Of a stretch of DNA of 64,000 nucleotides, positions 40,301 through 46,405 are shown in pieces (within the stretch, counting starts at the first letter, position 1; every line of letters starts with the position of its first letter). The stretch is taken from assembly GCF_000758725.1 (NCBI RefSeq), contig NZ_CP009428.1, positions 3,534,001 through 3,598,000 on the forward strand. The letters are read 5' to 3'. The notes below the pieces were generated by a model that did no database searches, was not told where the DNA came from, and saw nothing but the letters and a program-made list of their open reading frames with translations. The stretch comes from Paenibacillus odorifer. GTDB taxonomy: Bacteria; Bacillota; Bacilli; Paenibacillales; Paenibacillaceae. Position numbers and translations under genes: made by a program.

Positions 40301-41149
40301 CGTATTGATGCTACAATCAAAGAGAAGCTGAAGAAGGGCAATTCCATTGAATTGACGATGTCAGCCGGAAAAGATGAGCTTGAGATTCAAAGCGATACGA
40401 TCGGTGCGATTATTAAAGCTGACAAACCGCTAATCGTTACGAATGACACCTTATCTGTTGAATTGTCCGCTGAATTGTTGAAGCAATTGAATACAGGAAA
40501 GCGGATGAAGGTTGTTATTAAACCTGTAGATGAAAGAGACGGAGCTATAGGGCGGGGATATGAATTGAAGATCTTCGCGGATGGCCGGGAAGTAACGGAT
40601 TATACAGGGCTTATACCCGTAATCTTCGATCTGTCAAAAGAGAAGTTGTCGACAAACGATCTTAGCATGTTATGCGGTGTCATGCTTCGATTGAACGGTA
40701 ATATGGAACGTTTAGGCGGCAACTATGACCATGAGACAGGTAAATTTACCTTCAAGGCAAAAGGACTAGGTTATATCTTCGTTACAGCCAAGCCTGAACC
40801 TGTGAAATTGGAATTCACTATAGGAAAGACAGGATATAAATTAAACGGAATCGAAATGAGTATGGACGTTGCTTCAATGGTAGTTAAAGGCAGAACGTTA
40901 GTCCCACTGCGCTTCGTTGCCGAGAGCTTAGGAGCAAATGTAAGCTGGGATAACGTTATGAAAACCGTAATGATTACCTTGAAAGGTCAGACTTTGTCGA
41001 TTAAGATCAGTGAACTTGCACCAGGAATGGATGTAGCAGCTGAACTTGTAAACGGTCGTACTATGCTCCCATTACGTTTCATTGCTGAGTATTTTGGTGC
41101 AAATCTATTCTTCGATAATACTTCGAAATCTATTAGTATCATGAAGTAG
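34352..41149 (+). CDS. giant secreted beta-helix protein with Ig-like repeats and stalk-type C-terminus
   Basis: 2265 residues. Order: signal peptide (to about VSAAGG, 36); Ig/BIG-like domain; a jelly-roll domain (about 127-355); Ig-like domain (about 361-450); further beta linkers; a second jelly-roll related to the first (about 717-925); an X2/Ig-like domain; a right-handed parallel beta-helix (about 1026-1600), fold of pectate lyases and similar polysaccharide enzymes; an InlB-type repeat (VTFDSNGGS...GGWYQD, about 1612-1680); three putative-Ig repeats of about 91 residues; a Gly/Asn/Pro linker; and a copper-amine-oxidase-N-like module with LVPLRFVAESLGANVSWD and MLPLRFIAEYFGANLFF. No S-layer or LPXTG anchor is seen. 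A wall- or polysaccharide-acting role is likely. GGGAGG precedes the ATG. Confidence 0.85.
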   Translation: MIRSKWMQKALSIVTATTLAFPGLFGLAPSSEVSAAGGGESFDSVVLELTQAAGQAGRVNLSYKGSPLSSLVKGPVIDEVSYDSSNSHLLTVNNQGNITLSNGYTFASPGAPGVPVTITATAGYYPDSEVLFMEDFENNDGPMTSMSKLGSSFTLSDAQSRSGLKAITPSDDTNNEKVAQDVALPAGSNYKMTAWYFDPYPNEEKTATDRTQFAIVDGKNATFAGTFYQSSEADVIHNPTKYTWAYEPSSAGTAGNRWKDSGALRSTGWHKFEWLITPNGATLQIDGTLISDSAQSDIYKAMKSGTTIQPKIAGGWNSQSGNKAYIKNKHLIDDFYVVKDVDTTTGTRTLTVNLVPPGGLPNLEIITQPTRAEVKQSETATFSITSSAATTAYQWYVSDDETGLSGTKVSGADKAVLTLSNVDAASQQGNFYYCEVSSAEGVVVKSHAVPLLITTNTQVNAPINPTLDSDTGIYNGASNYGDTLVTLFKDGGPVGYYLSKNGGPDQPNNHERHHVLPYARALGVGNYTVTAIVINNAGDISEEVAVSGILKIEKLPTPANARWNGTYATWDRVTNASAYSVQLFSNGVVNGSPIAATSNDTALSPTLNDTFKVKANGNATSRFLDSDESGESAQYSANIALIRQNDTLRAGDRTRLMVDTADVFVADNISFSPADQDKNKIEVDDAGFVTVKKGYIPTGNEEVTVHVSVDYFNKADTKFYDGFEGEKKFSNGANGYIHSDVMSRTGGKAATSSGAGQVATVPGTYNYAPATGKTTIVTAWYYDDGRAASNDHAVFGLTPSSNEHIAINYGNGDGDWTANLTNYAVRPGSSGRFYPVDVKRSEGWHKFQWFVTSTGTTYKIDGQDIQRQTTAGGNFDTLVKNNISKIDALQLATNWGNKAGTVKDIQNRHFIDDVYVIDSGITAQTGTSSITLKLLPKEYSHLEDSTYVMGLDDYNITVNPDLADLAGVEIGAVTLQRDVDYTVSGNVLKINKESFARNNIVPGKYTVRLDLYPAEITFELNIVPLEVRDYYFSNNGDDHADGRTPATAWKSISKINEYVFMPGSTIYLDANSVWNEQIRLRGNGEEGNPITLTKYNTTDPNQRPVINGGGTASSPSGISLNGTIELYDVNYWIVSGIEVTNIGNAAGDGRSGIAVMSRISKLGQGQFNIQDYADARMQGIVIRDNYVHDVNGLHQANGASKVSGGIIINGYVDILVEGNKTLRCDNEGIRNNAYGPSNPGTNNTGITWSNSSYPWASNAVFRNNWVSSSVGDGIVMSGGNNSLVERNVVTDNGYSYLSDKSGNLVTNWGPNNTTPTYLGSQNYAAAWIMASKGTIFRYNEAVDNPYHASNDGMAWDIDNYCQDNVYEYNYSRNNYGGWYLQMNAAKGNIVRYNISVNDGRSPDFNKSFNSLILLAGGSSTSEELSGLYYNNVIVTPLKNSSSLVFDPTASNLHIYFQNNIFAYTGANNQVGLKGGGTSAPFATGRFTNNIVYPANLFGSMNAGGGGYLGAGVTATDNRYVTEEELNSILNDYKSAPEHWITNSGTVDAKLDYSAMNGFRLADGNNLAYGAGAEIVSPYVDRANALPHMTERTDFFGNPLSGRTPSIGAHNPYAVTFDSNGGSEVAMKFADMGGTITEPTAPTKEKTVFGGWYQDTGLNDAWNFVADPVTRDIGLYAKWVEDAGTAPTITTNSLADGKVGQPYSAVLTTEGDKPIKWAVVEGQLPSGLSLDEGAGVISGTPDQWGQFTFKVQANNDAGSDTKPFNIVITEDVSVDTAPGIITKNLPSGKVGQPYTVTLAVYGSKPITWKVQGGDLPVDLNLDEATGVISGTPQETGYYEFTVAATNDFGIDERVLSIEIKEDKPVVTAPEIITKNLPNGKVGQPYTVTLAVYGDEPITWTVSDNYLPFGLNLEGATGVISGVPTEAGTYKFNITASNHAGMDTIELTIVITTNDSGGNNGNNNGGNSNGHSSTPTPSPELSVAERIDATIKEKLKKGNSIELTMSAGKDELEIQSDTIGAIIKADKPLIVTNDTLSVELSAELLKQLNTGKRMKVVIKPVDERDGAIGRGYELKIFADGREVTDYTGLIPVIFDLSKEKLSTNDLSMLCGVMLRLNGNMERLGGNYDHETGKFTFKAKGLGYIFVTAKPEPVKLEFTIGKTGYKLNGIEMSMDVASMVVKGRTLVPLRFVAESLGANVSWDNVMKTVMITLKGQTLSIKISELAPGMDVAAELVNGRTMLPLRFIAEYFGANLFFDNTSKSISIMK
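39677..40200 (+). repeat. near-identical tandem 273-bp repeats in the giant gene
   Basis: The second and third Ig-like repeats start at 39677 and 39950, exactly 273 bases (91 codons) apart, and their first 100 bases differ at only a handful of positions. The first repeat (from about 39405) is much more diverged. The pattern indicates recent in-frame duplication or gene conversion. Confidence 0.75.
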
Positions 41150-41177
41150 TATTTCCTAAAATTAGCAGCTACGCTCG

Positions 41178-41214
41178 AAACCCTCTAACATGCACTGCTA
41201 TGTTAGAGGGTTTT
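41178..41214 (+). terminator. strong rho-independent terminator
   Basis: A perfect 14-bp stem AAACCCTCTAACAT / ATGTTAGAGGGTTT with an 8-base loop ends in TTTT. It terminates the giant gene. Confidence 0.92.
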
Positions 41215-41219
41215 CTAGT

Positions 41220-41265
41220 GTGCGCCCGGCATGGACGATAACTTGGCGGTGAAAGTCCGCACGAA
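41220..41265 (+). mobile_element. group II intron 5'-end remnant (probably class IIC)
   Basis: GTGCGCCCGGCATGGACG at 41220 followed by GGCGGTGAAAGTCCGC (41245-41260) matches the 5' boundary and domain I hallmark of bacterial group II introns. It begins six bases after the T-run start of a strong terminator, which is where class IIC introns insert. Only about 45 bases remain: no further domains and no reverse transcriptase. The next sequence (from 41266) belongs to the leader of the response regulator gene. Confidence 0.5.
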
Positions 41266-41351
41266 CAATAAAATTGTCTTAACTGGAAACAATTCTTTAG
41301 ATTGTGTTAATCTGTCTAATAGTGAACTCGATTTTGAGAGAGGGATGTTAC

Positions 41352-42029
41352 TTGAAAAGAAACGTGTTATATATTGAAGACAATGAGAAGATAGGCAGTT
41401 GGGTAAAGGAAGAATTGGAACAACGAGGATTTTCAGTACAGTGGCTGCTTTCTGGTGAAGGAGCTGAAAAAGTAGTAAATCAGCATAAAATTGTTATTTT
41501 GGATATTATGTTACCCGGTTTAGATGGATTTACTGTGGGAAAACGATTAAAAAAGGCAGCTCCTGCTGTTCCTATTTTGCTGTTAACTGCTCGAACATCG
41601 ATAGATGATAAGGTAGAAGGGTTACAATTTGCTGATGACTATTTAACGAAACCATTCCATACGGATGAATTAGTGGCAAGATTAGAAGTACTAATCCGTC
41701 GAGGTGGCGGAACACATCCCGAACGTATTTCTTTAGGGAGTTATATTGAAGTAGATCCAGAAGTCCAAATGGTATTTGACAAACACACAGGAGAAGAAAT
41801 TATATTGACAGGGAAACAACATCATATTTTGATGTACTTCTTACGCCATCCTAATCAAGTTTTACCAAAAGAACAAATCTATGAAGCCATCTGGGAAGAA
41901 GCTTATATAACAGGTGATAAAACATTAATGGTACATATCCATCGACTGCGCCAAAAGCTGGAACGTCATCCAGACTCCCCAGAGATTATTGAAACGTTGA
42001 AGGGAATAGGCTATCGGGTGAAACTATGA
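41352..42029 (+). CDS. OmpR-family response regulator
   Basis: 225 residues. Receiver domain with acidic pocket YIEDN, phospho-acceptor Asp51 (VILDIMLPGLDG) and Lys in LTKPFH; C-terminal winged helix with the Trans_reg_C ending GIGYRVKL. The conserved loop usually reading GADDY appears as QFADDY, one residue shorter than usual. The frame opens upstream at a GTG (41304), but AGAGAGGGA lies before the TTG at 41352, which gives the expected N-terminus. It overlaps the kinase by 4 bp and probably controls the three ABC genes downstream. This block is more AT-rich than its neighbours. Confidence 0.9.
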   Translation: MKRNVLYIEDNEKIGSWVKEELEQRGFSVQWLLSGEGAEKVVNQHKIVILDIMLPGLDGFTVGKRLKKAAPAVPILLLTARTSIDDKVEGLQFADDYLTKPFHTDELVARLEVLIRRGGGTHPERISLGSYIEVDPEVQMVFDKHTGEEIILTGKQHHILMYFLRHPNQVLPKEQIYEAIWEEAYITGDKTLMVHIHRLRQKLERHPDSPEIIETLKGIGYRVKL

Positions 42030-43042
42030 AACAGACTAAATCATTATTTCGTCGTTTTCTAAAAGGACATTTTCTATTTATCTTTTCACCTCCGATCGTA
42101 CTTATTTTCTTATCTGCGTTCATTGAGTCTCCTATTAATGGTGAAGAACTGAATGCGTTAAATCTATTTTACGTTGTACTACTTTTGTTTGGTTTTATTA
42201 TTGTCGCATTTGTGGTAATCTCTTGGATTTTCTTCTTGAGACTTCGTAAACGTCTCACCCACTTACAGGAAGTCATGTCATTTTCCGCTAATCATAACTC
42301 ATTTCCTAAACCAATATCTGTTCAAAGTGATCGTATGGATGAAATAGACCAGTTAGGCAGTTCTTTTAATTGGATGATTCAACAGCTTGAAGACAGTCGC
42401 AAGCGAGAACATGAAGAGGAATTGTTACGACATCGACTCATCGCGAATTTATCTCACGACTTACGAACACCGCTTACCATTTTGAGAGGACATGTCACCC
42501 GATTAAATAAAGAATCATTGAGTCTAGAAGGACAAAACTCATTATCAGAGATGAACCATACGATTACTAGAGTCGGAGATCTAATGGATGATTTACTTTC
42601 CTATACATTGCTTACATCAGGAAAACATCCTTTTGAGCCCATTTCAACAGATATTGGACGTTTAGTAAGAGCATCTGTTGCTGCGTGGTATCCTGTATTT
42701 GAAGAAAAAGAAATCCAGATCGAGGTTGATTTACCGACAGAGGCGACTTTTTATTGGGAAGTAGATCCTAAATGGATGACACGGGTTCTTGATAATTTAT
42801 TTCAGAATATTCTTCGACATGCAGCAGAGGGGAAATATGTAAGCATTGGGGTTGATGTAGAAAAAGAACAGATCATTGTTGCAGACAGAGGTCCAGGTAT
42901 GGATAACTCTTCCTATGAGCGTGGGGCGGGGATTGGTTTATCGACTTCAAATTATATGTTAAAAAAAATGAAACTGAAAGCTGACTTTACATCAAATGAA
43001 GATGGCACAAGAGTAGCTATTGGTAGAGAGAGCTTAACCTAA
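42026..43042 (+). CDS. sensor histidine kinase
   Basis: 338 residues. Two membrane helices (about 12-32 and 50-72) with a very short extracellular loop, a HAMP linker, the H-box LSHDLRTPLTIL (phospho-acceptor His144), N-box DNLFQNILRHA and G-box ADRGPGMD. Kinases with such a short loop typically sense within the membrane or through the partner transporter, as in antimicrobial-peptide detoxification modules. Coupled by ATGA overlap to the response regulator; its 3' end overlaps the first of the TTAACC repeats discussed for the next promoter. Confidence 0.9.
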   Translation: MKQTKSLFRRFLKGHFLFIFSPPIVLIFLSAFIESPINGEELNALNLFYVVLLLFGFIIVAFVVISWIFFLRLRKRLTHLQEVMSFSANHNSFPKPISVQSDRMDEIDQLGSSFNWMIQQLEDSRKREHEEELLRHRLIANLSHDLRTPLTILRGHVTRLNKESLSLEGQNSLSEMNHTITRVGDLMDDLLSYTLLTSGKHPFEPISTDIGRLVRASVAAWYPVFEEKEIQIEVDLPTEATFYWEVDPKWMTRVLDNLFQNILRHAAEGKYVSIGVDVEKEQIIVADRGPGMDNSSYERGAGIGLSTSNYMLKKMKLKADFTSNEDGTRVAIGRESLT

Positions 43043-43099
43043 AGTTAACCCAGAAGTAAATAGCAGGATAACCGAGATGTAACTTTGCTTCTTTATAAT
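43034..43099 (+). promoter_or_regulatory. ABC operon promoter with paired TAAC direct repeats
   Basis: TTAACC at 43034 and 43045 (11-base step) and ATAACC / GTAACT at 43068 and 43079 (again 11 bases) form two direct-repeat pairs. A -10 TATAAT lies at 43094-43099 with no good -35. Repeats at one helical turn are typical OmpR-family binding sites, so the upstream regulator probably activates here. Confidence 0.5.
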
Positions 43100-43129
43100 T
43101 AGAACCATAACAGAAGGGAAGTGTTATGG

Positions 43130-43843
43130 TTGCTTACAATTAATAACTTAGTCAAACATCGCGGAACTGTGGAAATCTTATCAGGTATCAGTTTTAAAGC
43201 TAGACCTGGTAGAGTAACTGGTTTTTTAGGTCCAAATGGGGCAGGTAAAAGCTCTACGCTTCGTATCCTGCTTGGGTTAGATCGTGCCACCTCAGGGAGT
43301 GCCCTAATCAATGGAAAGCCATTCGCAGAACTACATAATCCTCTAGCAACAGTAGGTGCTGCACTTGATGGATTTGGAGCTCATCGTATGCGAACAGGAC
43401 GGGCACACTTGCGTTGGATTGCTCGTGCCGCAGGATTGTCTAACTCACGTGTCGAGGAAGTTTTGGAAATAGTAGGTCTTACTAATGCCGCTGGAAAAAG
43501 AGTTGGGAAGTATTCTCTTGGTATGGGGAGAAGACTTGGAATTGCAGCTGCGCTGCTTGGTGATCCAAAAATATTGATTTTAGATGAGCCTGTAAACGGG
43601 CTCGACCCAGAAGGAATTCGTTGGATTCGGACATTTTTACGTGAACGTGCTAAGTCTGGAAATACGGTGTTATTATCCAGTCATCTAATGGGAGAGCTTG
43701 CAGAGACCGTTGATGATGTGGTGATTATTAAGCATGGAACCATCGTTGCAGATGGAACTTTGGAAGAAGTAATAGGTAACTATTCCACGCTGGAGGAAGC
43801 CTTTTTTGCCCTGACATCTGAAAATGCAGGTGATGTTGTATGA
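43130..43843 (+). CDS. ABC transporter ATP-binding protein
   Basis: About 237 residues. Walker A GPNGAGKSS, signature YSLGMGRRLGIAAALLG (LGMGR instead of LSGGQ), Walker B ILILDEPVNGLD, and switch His in LLSSHLMGE. It is of the type found with lantibiotic/bacitracin resistance or natural-product export permeases. The open frame starts at GTG 43121, but GAAGGGA sits one base before it; the TTG at 43130 has proper spacing. The LGMG signature is common in this subfamily. It works with the two permeases that follow. Confidence 0.9.
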   Translation: MLTINNLVKHRGTVEILSGISFKARPGRVTGFLGPNGAGKSSTLRILLGLDRATSGSALINGKPFAELHNPLATVGAALDGFGAHRMRTGRAHLRWIARAAGLSNSRVEEVLEIVGLTNAAGKRVGKYSLGMGRRLGIAAALLGDPKILILDEPVNGLDPEGIRWIRTFLRERAKSGNTVLLSSHLMGELAETVDDVVIIKHGTIVADGTLEEVIGNYSTLEEAFFALTSENAGDVV

Positions 43844-44613
43844 GGGCATTCAACGCGGAACTATCTAAATTGATCTCCCTGCCAGGCATTTGGCTAGCCT
43901 TACTTATTGGAGCATTTGCTCCGGCGGCCATTGCTGCTTTGGACAGCATAGCACAAAAAGAGGAGATTATAGCTGGAGTTAGCACACGGCTATCGGAAGT
44001 TGGCTATATCGGGTTAGCTCTTGGTGTGCAAGGTGTTATTATTCTTGGTGTGCTAGCTGTTAGCAGTGAGTATTTGACAGAGAGCAGTGAATCTGGTGGA
44101 GGACAACAGATTACAACGAGTTTAACTGTTGTTTCATCCCGAATTCATTTTTTGCTGGCAAAAGCAGGTGCTGTGACTGTGATCAGCATACTGCTTTGTA
44201 TTGCTGCTATTATGACAACTGTGTCAGCAACGCATCTTATTCTTGGTGAATATGCCCCTGCATTTGAATGGTCCAGACTTATCGGTGCAGTTTGTTACTG
44301 GACATTTACTGCTCTTCTAGCACTTGGGATTACTTTTCTAACTAAGAATGGCATCATCCCGCTTGCTGTGCTCATAATAAATTCATCCGTTGTATCATTT
44401 AGTGTCCTGTTGTATAGGGTTACAAAGTTGGCGTTTTACTTACCAGATAGGGCTGGCGCTGAAATGTTTATGTTTACGGACAACACGTCCACAGGCAGTT
44501 TATTCGACGGGTTTCACACCCCCTTCACAGGCGGTTTAGTCATGTTTGCCTGGGTAGTCGTTGTTTTCATTGTTGCAGCTATTGTATTCCATAGGAGGGA
44601 CGTTGCAGCATGA
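43840..44613 (+). CDS. ABC-2-like transporter permease
   Basis: 257 residues with about six hydrophobic segments and no enzymatic motif; a typical ABC-2 type membrane subunit. It starts in a 4-bp overlap with the ATPase gene and ends in a 4-bp overlap with the second permease, so all three are probably co-translated. The N-terminus AFNAELSKLISLPGIWLALL resembles that of the next protein (GAELDKLVTLPLIGLTLM), indicating an ancient duplication. Cargo unknown; the adjacent two-component system suggests a stress or antimicrobial response. Confidence 0.85.
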   Translation: MRAFNAELSKLISLPGIWLALLIGAFAPAAIAALDSIAQKEEIIAGVSTRLSEVGYIGLALGVQGVIILGVLAVSSEYLTESSESGGGQQITTSLTVVSSRIHFLLAKAGAVTVISILLCIAAIMTTVSATHLILGEYAPAFEWSRLIGAVCYWTFTALLALGITFLTKNGIIPLAVLIINSSVVSFSVLLYRVTKLAFYLPDRAGAEMFMFTDNTSTGSLFDGFHTPFTGGLVMFAWVVVVFIVAAIVFHRRDVAA

Positions 44614-45368
44614 GTGTCTCATCTAGTAGAAAGATAACACAAATCCTTGGTGCTGAACTGGATAAATTAGTTACATTACCATTGATAGGGCTCACTCTTA
44701 TGGTTACATTCATACTTAATTTAGGTTTAGCCGCAGCTTTTACTTCTGTTGATCTACAAGAGGCAGCAGGAACGCAAAATATACTGAATACAGGACTTTC
44801 TTCTATGGGATATCTTCAAGCAGGGTTTATTATTCTTGGTATATTAACTACTTGTTCGGAGTATACAGGGGGACAGATTCGAACTACTTTAACTACGATA
44901 CCTTGGCGAGGGTTTCAATTATCCACGAAGTATTTGGCCTTGGCCATTATAACCATTCCTGCGGCGTCTATTACTACTGCATCAGGTGTGCTATATACCT
45001 TTATCATGATGAAAGACACAGCAGTAGTGATTGAAATAGACGAAATGATAAAATCATTAGCAGGTGCAACAGGCTATCTAACTTTAACCACACTTCTCAG
45101 TGCAGCTATAGGTGCTTTATTAAGACGAACTACTCCTGCTTTAGTGGTACTGCTTGGCTATTACTTCATTGTCAGTCCATTGTCGAAAGATTTTCTACAC
45201 AATACTAAATATTTTTTTCCAGATACAGCAGGTTATTATATGTTTATGCCGCCTTCCTCCGATGAAATAAATGTCCTTACACCAATGGAAGGGACAGGTA
45301 TTTCCATGTTATGGACACTGGTCTTTATTACAGCAGCCATTGTATTTTACCGTAAACGAGATGCCTAA
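44610..45368 (+). CDS. ABC-2-like transporter permease
   Basis: 252 residues, about six membrane segments, paralogous to the preceding permease. It overlaps that gene by ATGA; GGAGGGA before the ATG is the ribosome site. Together the two permeases and one ATPase form a complete exporter unit (A2BC layout). A terminator follows at 45477. Confidence 0.85.
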   Translation: MSVSSSRKITQILGAELDKLVTLPLIGLTLMVTFILNLGLAAAFTSVDLQEAAGTQNILNTGLSSMGYLQAGFIILGILTTCSEYTGGQIRTTLTTIPWRGFQLSTKYLALAIITIPAASITTASGVLYTFIMMKDTAVVIEIDEMIKSLAGATGYLTLTTLLSAAIGALLRRTTPALVVLLGYYFIVSPLSKDFLHNTKYFFPDTAGYYMFMPPSSDEINVLTPMEGTGISMLWTLVFITAAIVFYRKRDA

Positions 45369-45412
45369 CTCTGAACTAGCTGATATGATCATTTAACTAG
45401 ATCAATATGCAA

Positions 45413-45428
45413 CAAACATTAATGTTTG
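45413..45428. repeat. 16-bp perfect palindrome
   Basis: CAAACATTAATGTTTG lies 45 bases after the last permease gene. It is too AT-rich for a terminator, has no T-run and has no gene start close by. Function unclear. Confidence 0.5.
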
Positions 45429-45476
45429 AATAAAAGATGTTTTTGAGCAATTCAATGAATAAGTATTTCATCTAAG

Positions 45477-45508
45477 AACGGACACCAATATGAGTGTCCG
45501 TTTATTTT
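45477..45508 (+). terminator. rho-independent terminator
   Basis: AACGGACAC and GTGTCCGTT form a perfect 9-bp stem with an 8-base loop, followed by TATTTTAT. It ends the ABC operon. Confidence 0.85.
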
Positions 45509-45621
45509 ATAAATCAAAAGAATAGTCTGGATTAATGACATTGCCTAGGAGTTTTAATAATAGAAAATAAACGTACAAATATCGCAAAGAATCATGAGCG
45601 AAAGTTCTGCTCACTTTTTTC

Positions 45622-45650
45622 TGGACTGATCAGTTCAGATATGTTATATT
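45622..45650 (+). promoter_or_regulatory. autoregulated promoter of the TetR gene
   Basis: A -35-like TGGACT (45622-45627) and -10 TATATT (45645-45650) are 17 bases apart. The palindrome ACTGATCAGT (45625-45634; 7 of 8 pairs over 45622-45637) overlaps the -35, which fits repression by the TetR product. Confidence 0.5.
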
Positions 45651-45663
45651 TCAATGACGGGAG

Positions 45664-46248
45664 GTGTTACTTATCGCTAGGACAAAAGAATTTAACAAAG
45701 ATCAAGCGCTGCATCAAGCCATGCTGTTGTTTTGGAAAAAAGGATACGAAGCGGCTAGCATACCAGATTTACTAGAAGTGATGGGCATTAGCAGATCCAG
45801 CCTTTACGATACGTTTTCCGACAAGCAAACCTTGTATACAGATGCCCTTGAGCATTATAAAAAGGGGAATTTCAATAAGCAGGCTATTCTTGAACAGGCA
45901 TCAAGCGTTAGAGATGGAATTCTTCAATTTTTTGAGTATCACATTGCTTCAGCATACGATACCAGCCTGCCGGGCGGATGTTTTGTTACGAATGTAGCTA
46001 CAACATTGGAGTCGCCAGATGAAAAAATTAATGAGTTGATAAAGACTAGTTTTTTGGAATTAGAGCAAGCTTTTTGTGACCTTTTAGAAAAGGGCCAGCA
46101 ACGGGGAGAAATTGATAAAACGACTGATATCAAAGTGTTATCTTATTTATTGCTGAATTTACATCAAAGCATAAATATTATGGCCAAAGCAGATCAGCAC
46201 CCGGAACGTGCAAAAGAGATGATTAGCTTTGTAATTGCAGGAATCTAA
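45664..46248 (+). CDS. TetR/AcrR family regulator with anomalous start codon
   Basis: About 191-194 residues. HTH at the N-terminus (ASIPDLLEVMGISRSSLYDT), C-terminal domain with GCFVTNVATT, typical of the NemR/YxaF-like group that controls reductases. Relatives normally begin M-A-R-T/K-K-E-F. Here the codon before ARTKEF is ATC (45673), and GGGAGG (45659-45664) is eight bases before it. The only canonical start is GTG at 45664, which is part of the ribosome site itself and so poorly placed. Either AUC is used or an ATG-to-ATC change has weakened expression. It probably represses itself and the following dehydrogenase. Confidence 0.8.
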   Translation: MLLIARTKEFNKDQALHQAMLLFWKKGYEAASIPDLLEVMGISRSSLYDTFSDKQTLYTDALEHYKKGNFNKQAILEQASSVRDGILQFFEYHIASAYDTSLPGGCFVTNVATTLESPDEKINELIKTSFLELEQAFCDLLEKGQQRGEIDKTTDIKVLSYLLLNLHQSINIMAKADQHPERAKEMISFVIAGI

Positions 46249-46265
46249 TTTTTTTTAATTATTTT

Positions 46266-46279
46266 GGAACGATCGTTCC
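46266..46279. promoter_or_regulatory. TetR-type operator, copy 1
   Basis: GGAACGATCGTTCC is a perfect 14-bp palindrome, 17 bases after the TetR gene. Flanking bases (ATTATTT before it) are shared with the copy at 46354. Confidence 0.6.
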
Positions 46280-46353
46280 GTCATCATGTTTCCCATATTA
46301 TGAAGGTGATAATTGAAGAGTATATGTTAGACTATATTTTTTTTGATTATTTC

Positions 46354-46367
46354 GGAACAATCATTCC
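46354..46367. promoter_or_regulatory. TetR-type operator, copy 2
   Basis: GGAACAATCATTCC, the same operator with one asymmetric base pair; extended by C and G it is CGGAAC...ATTCCG. It is 38 bases before the dehydrogenase ATG and 88 bases from copy 1, so it would block that promoter when bound. Confidence 0.6.
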
Positions 46368-46405
46368 GTTATTCAGAATTCCATCAAAATAAGGAGAGGT
46401 GTCTA

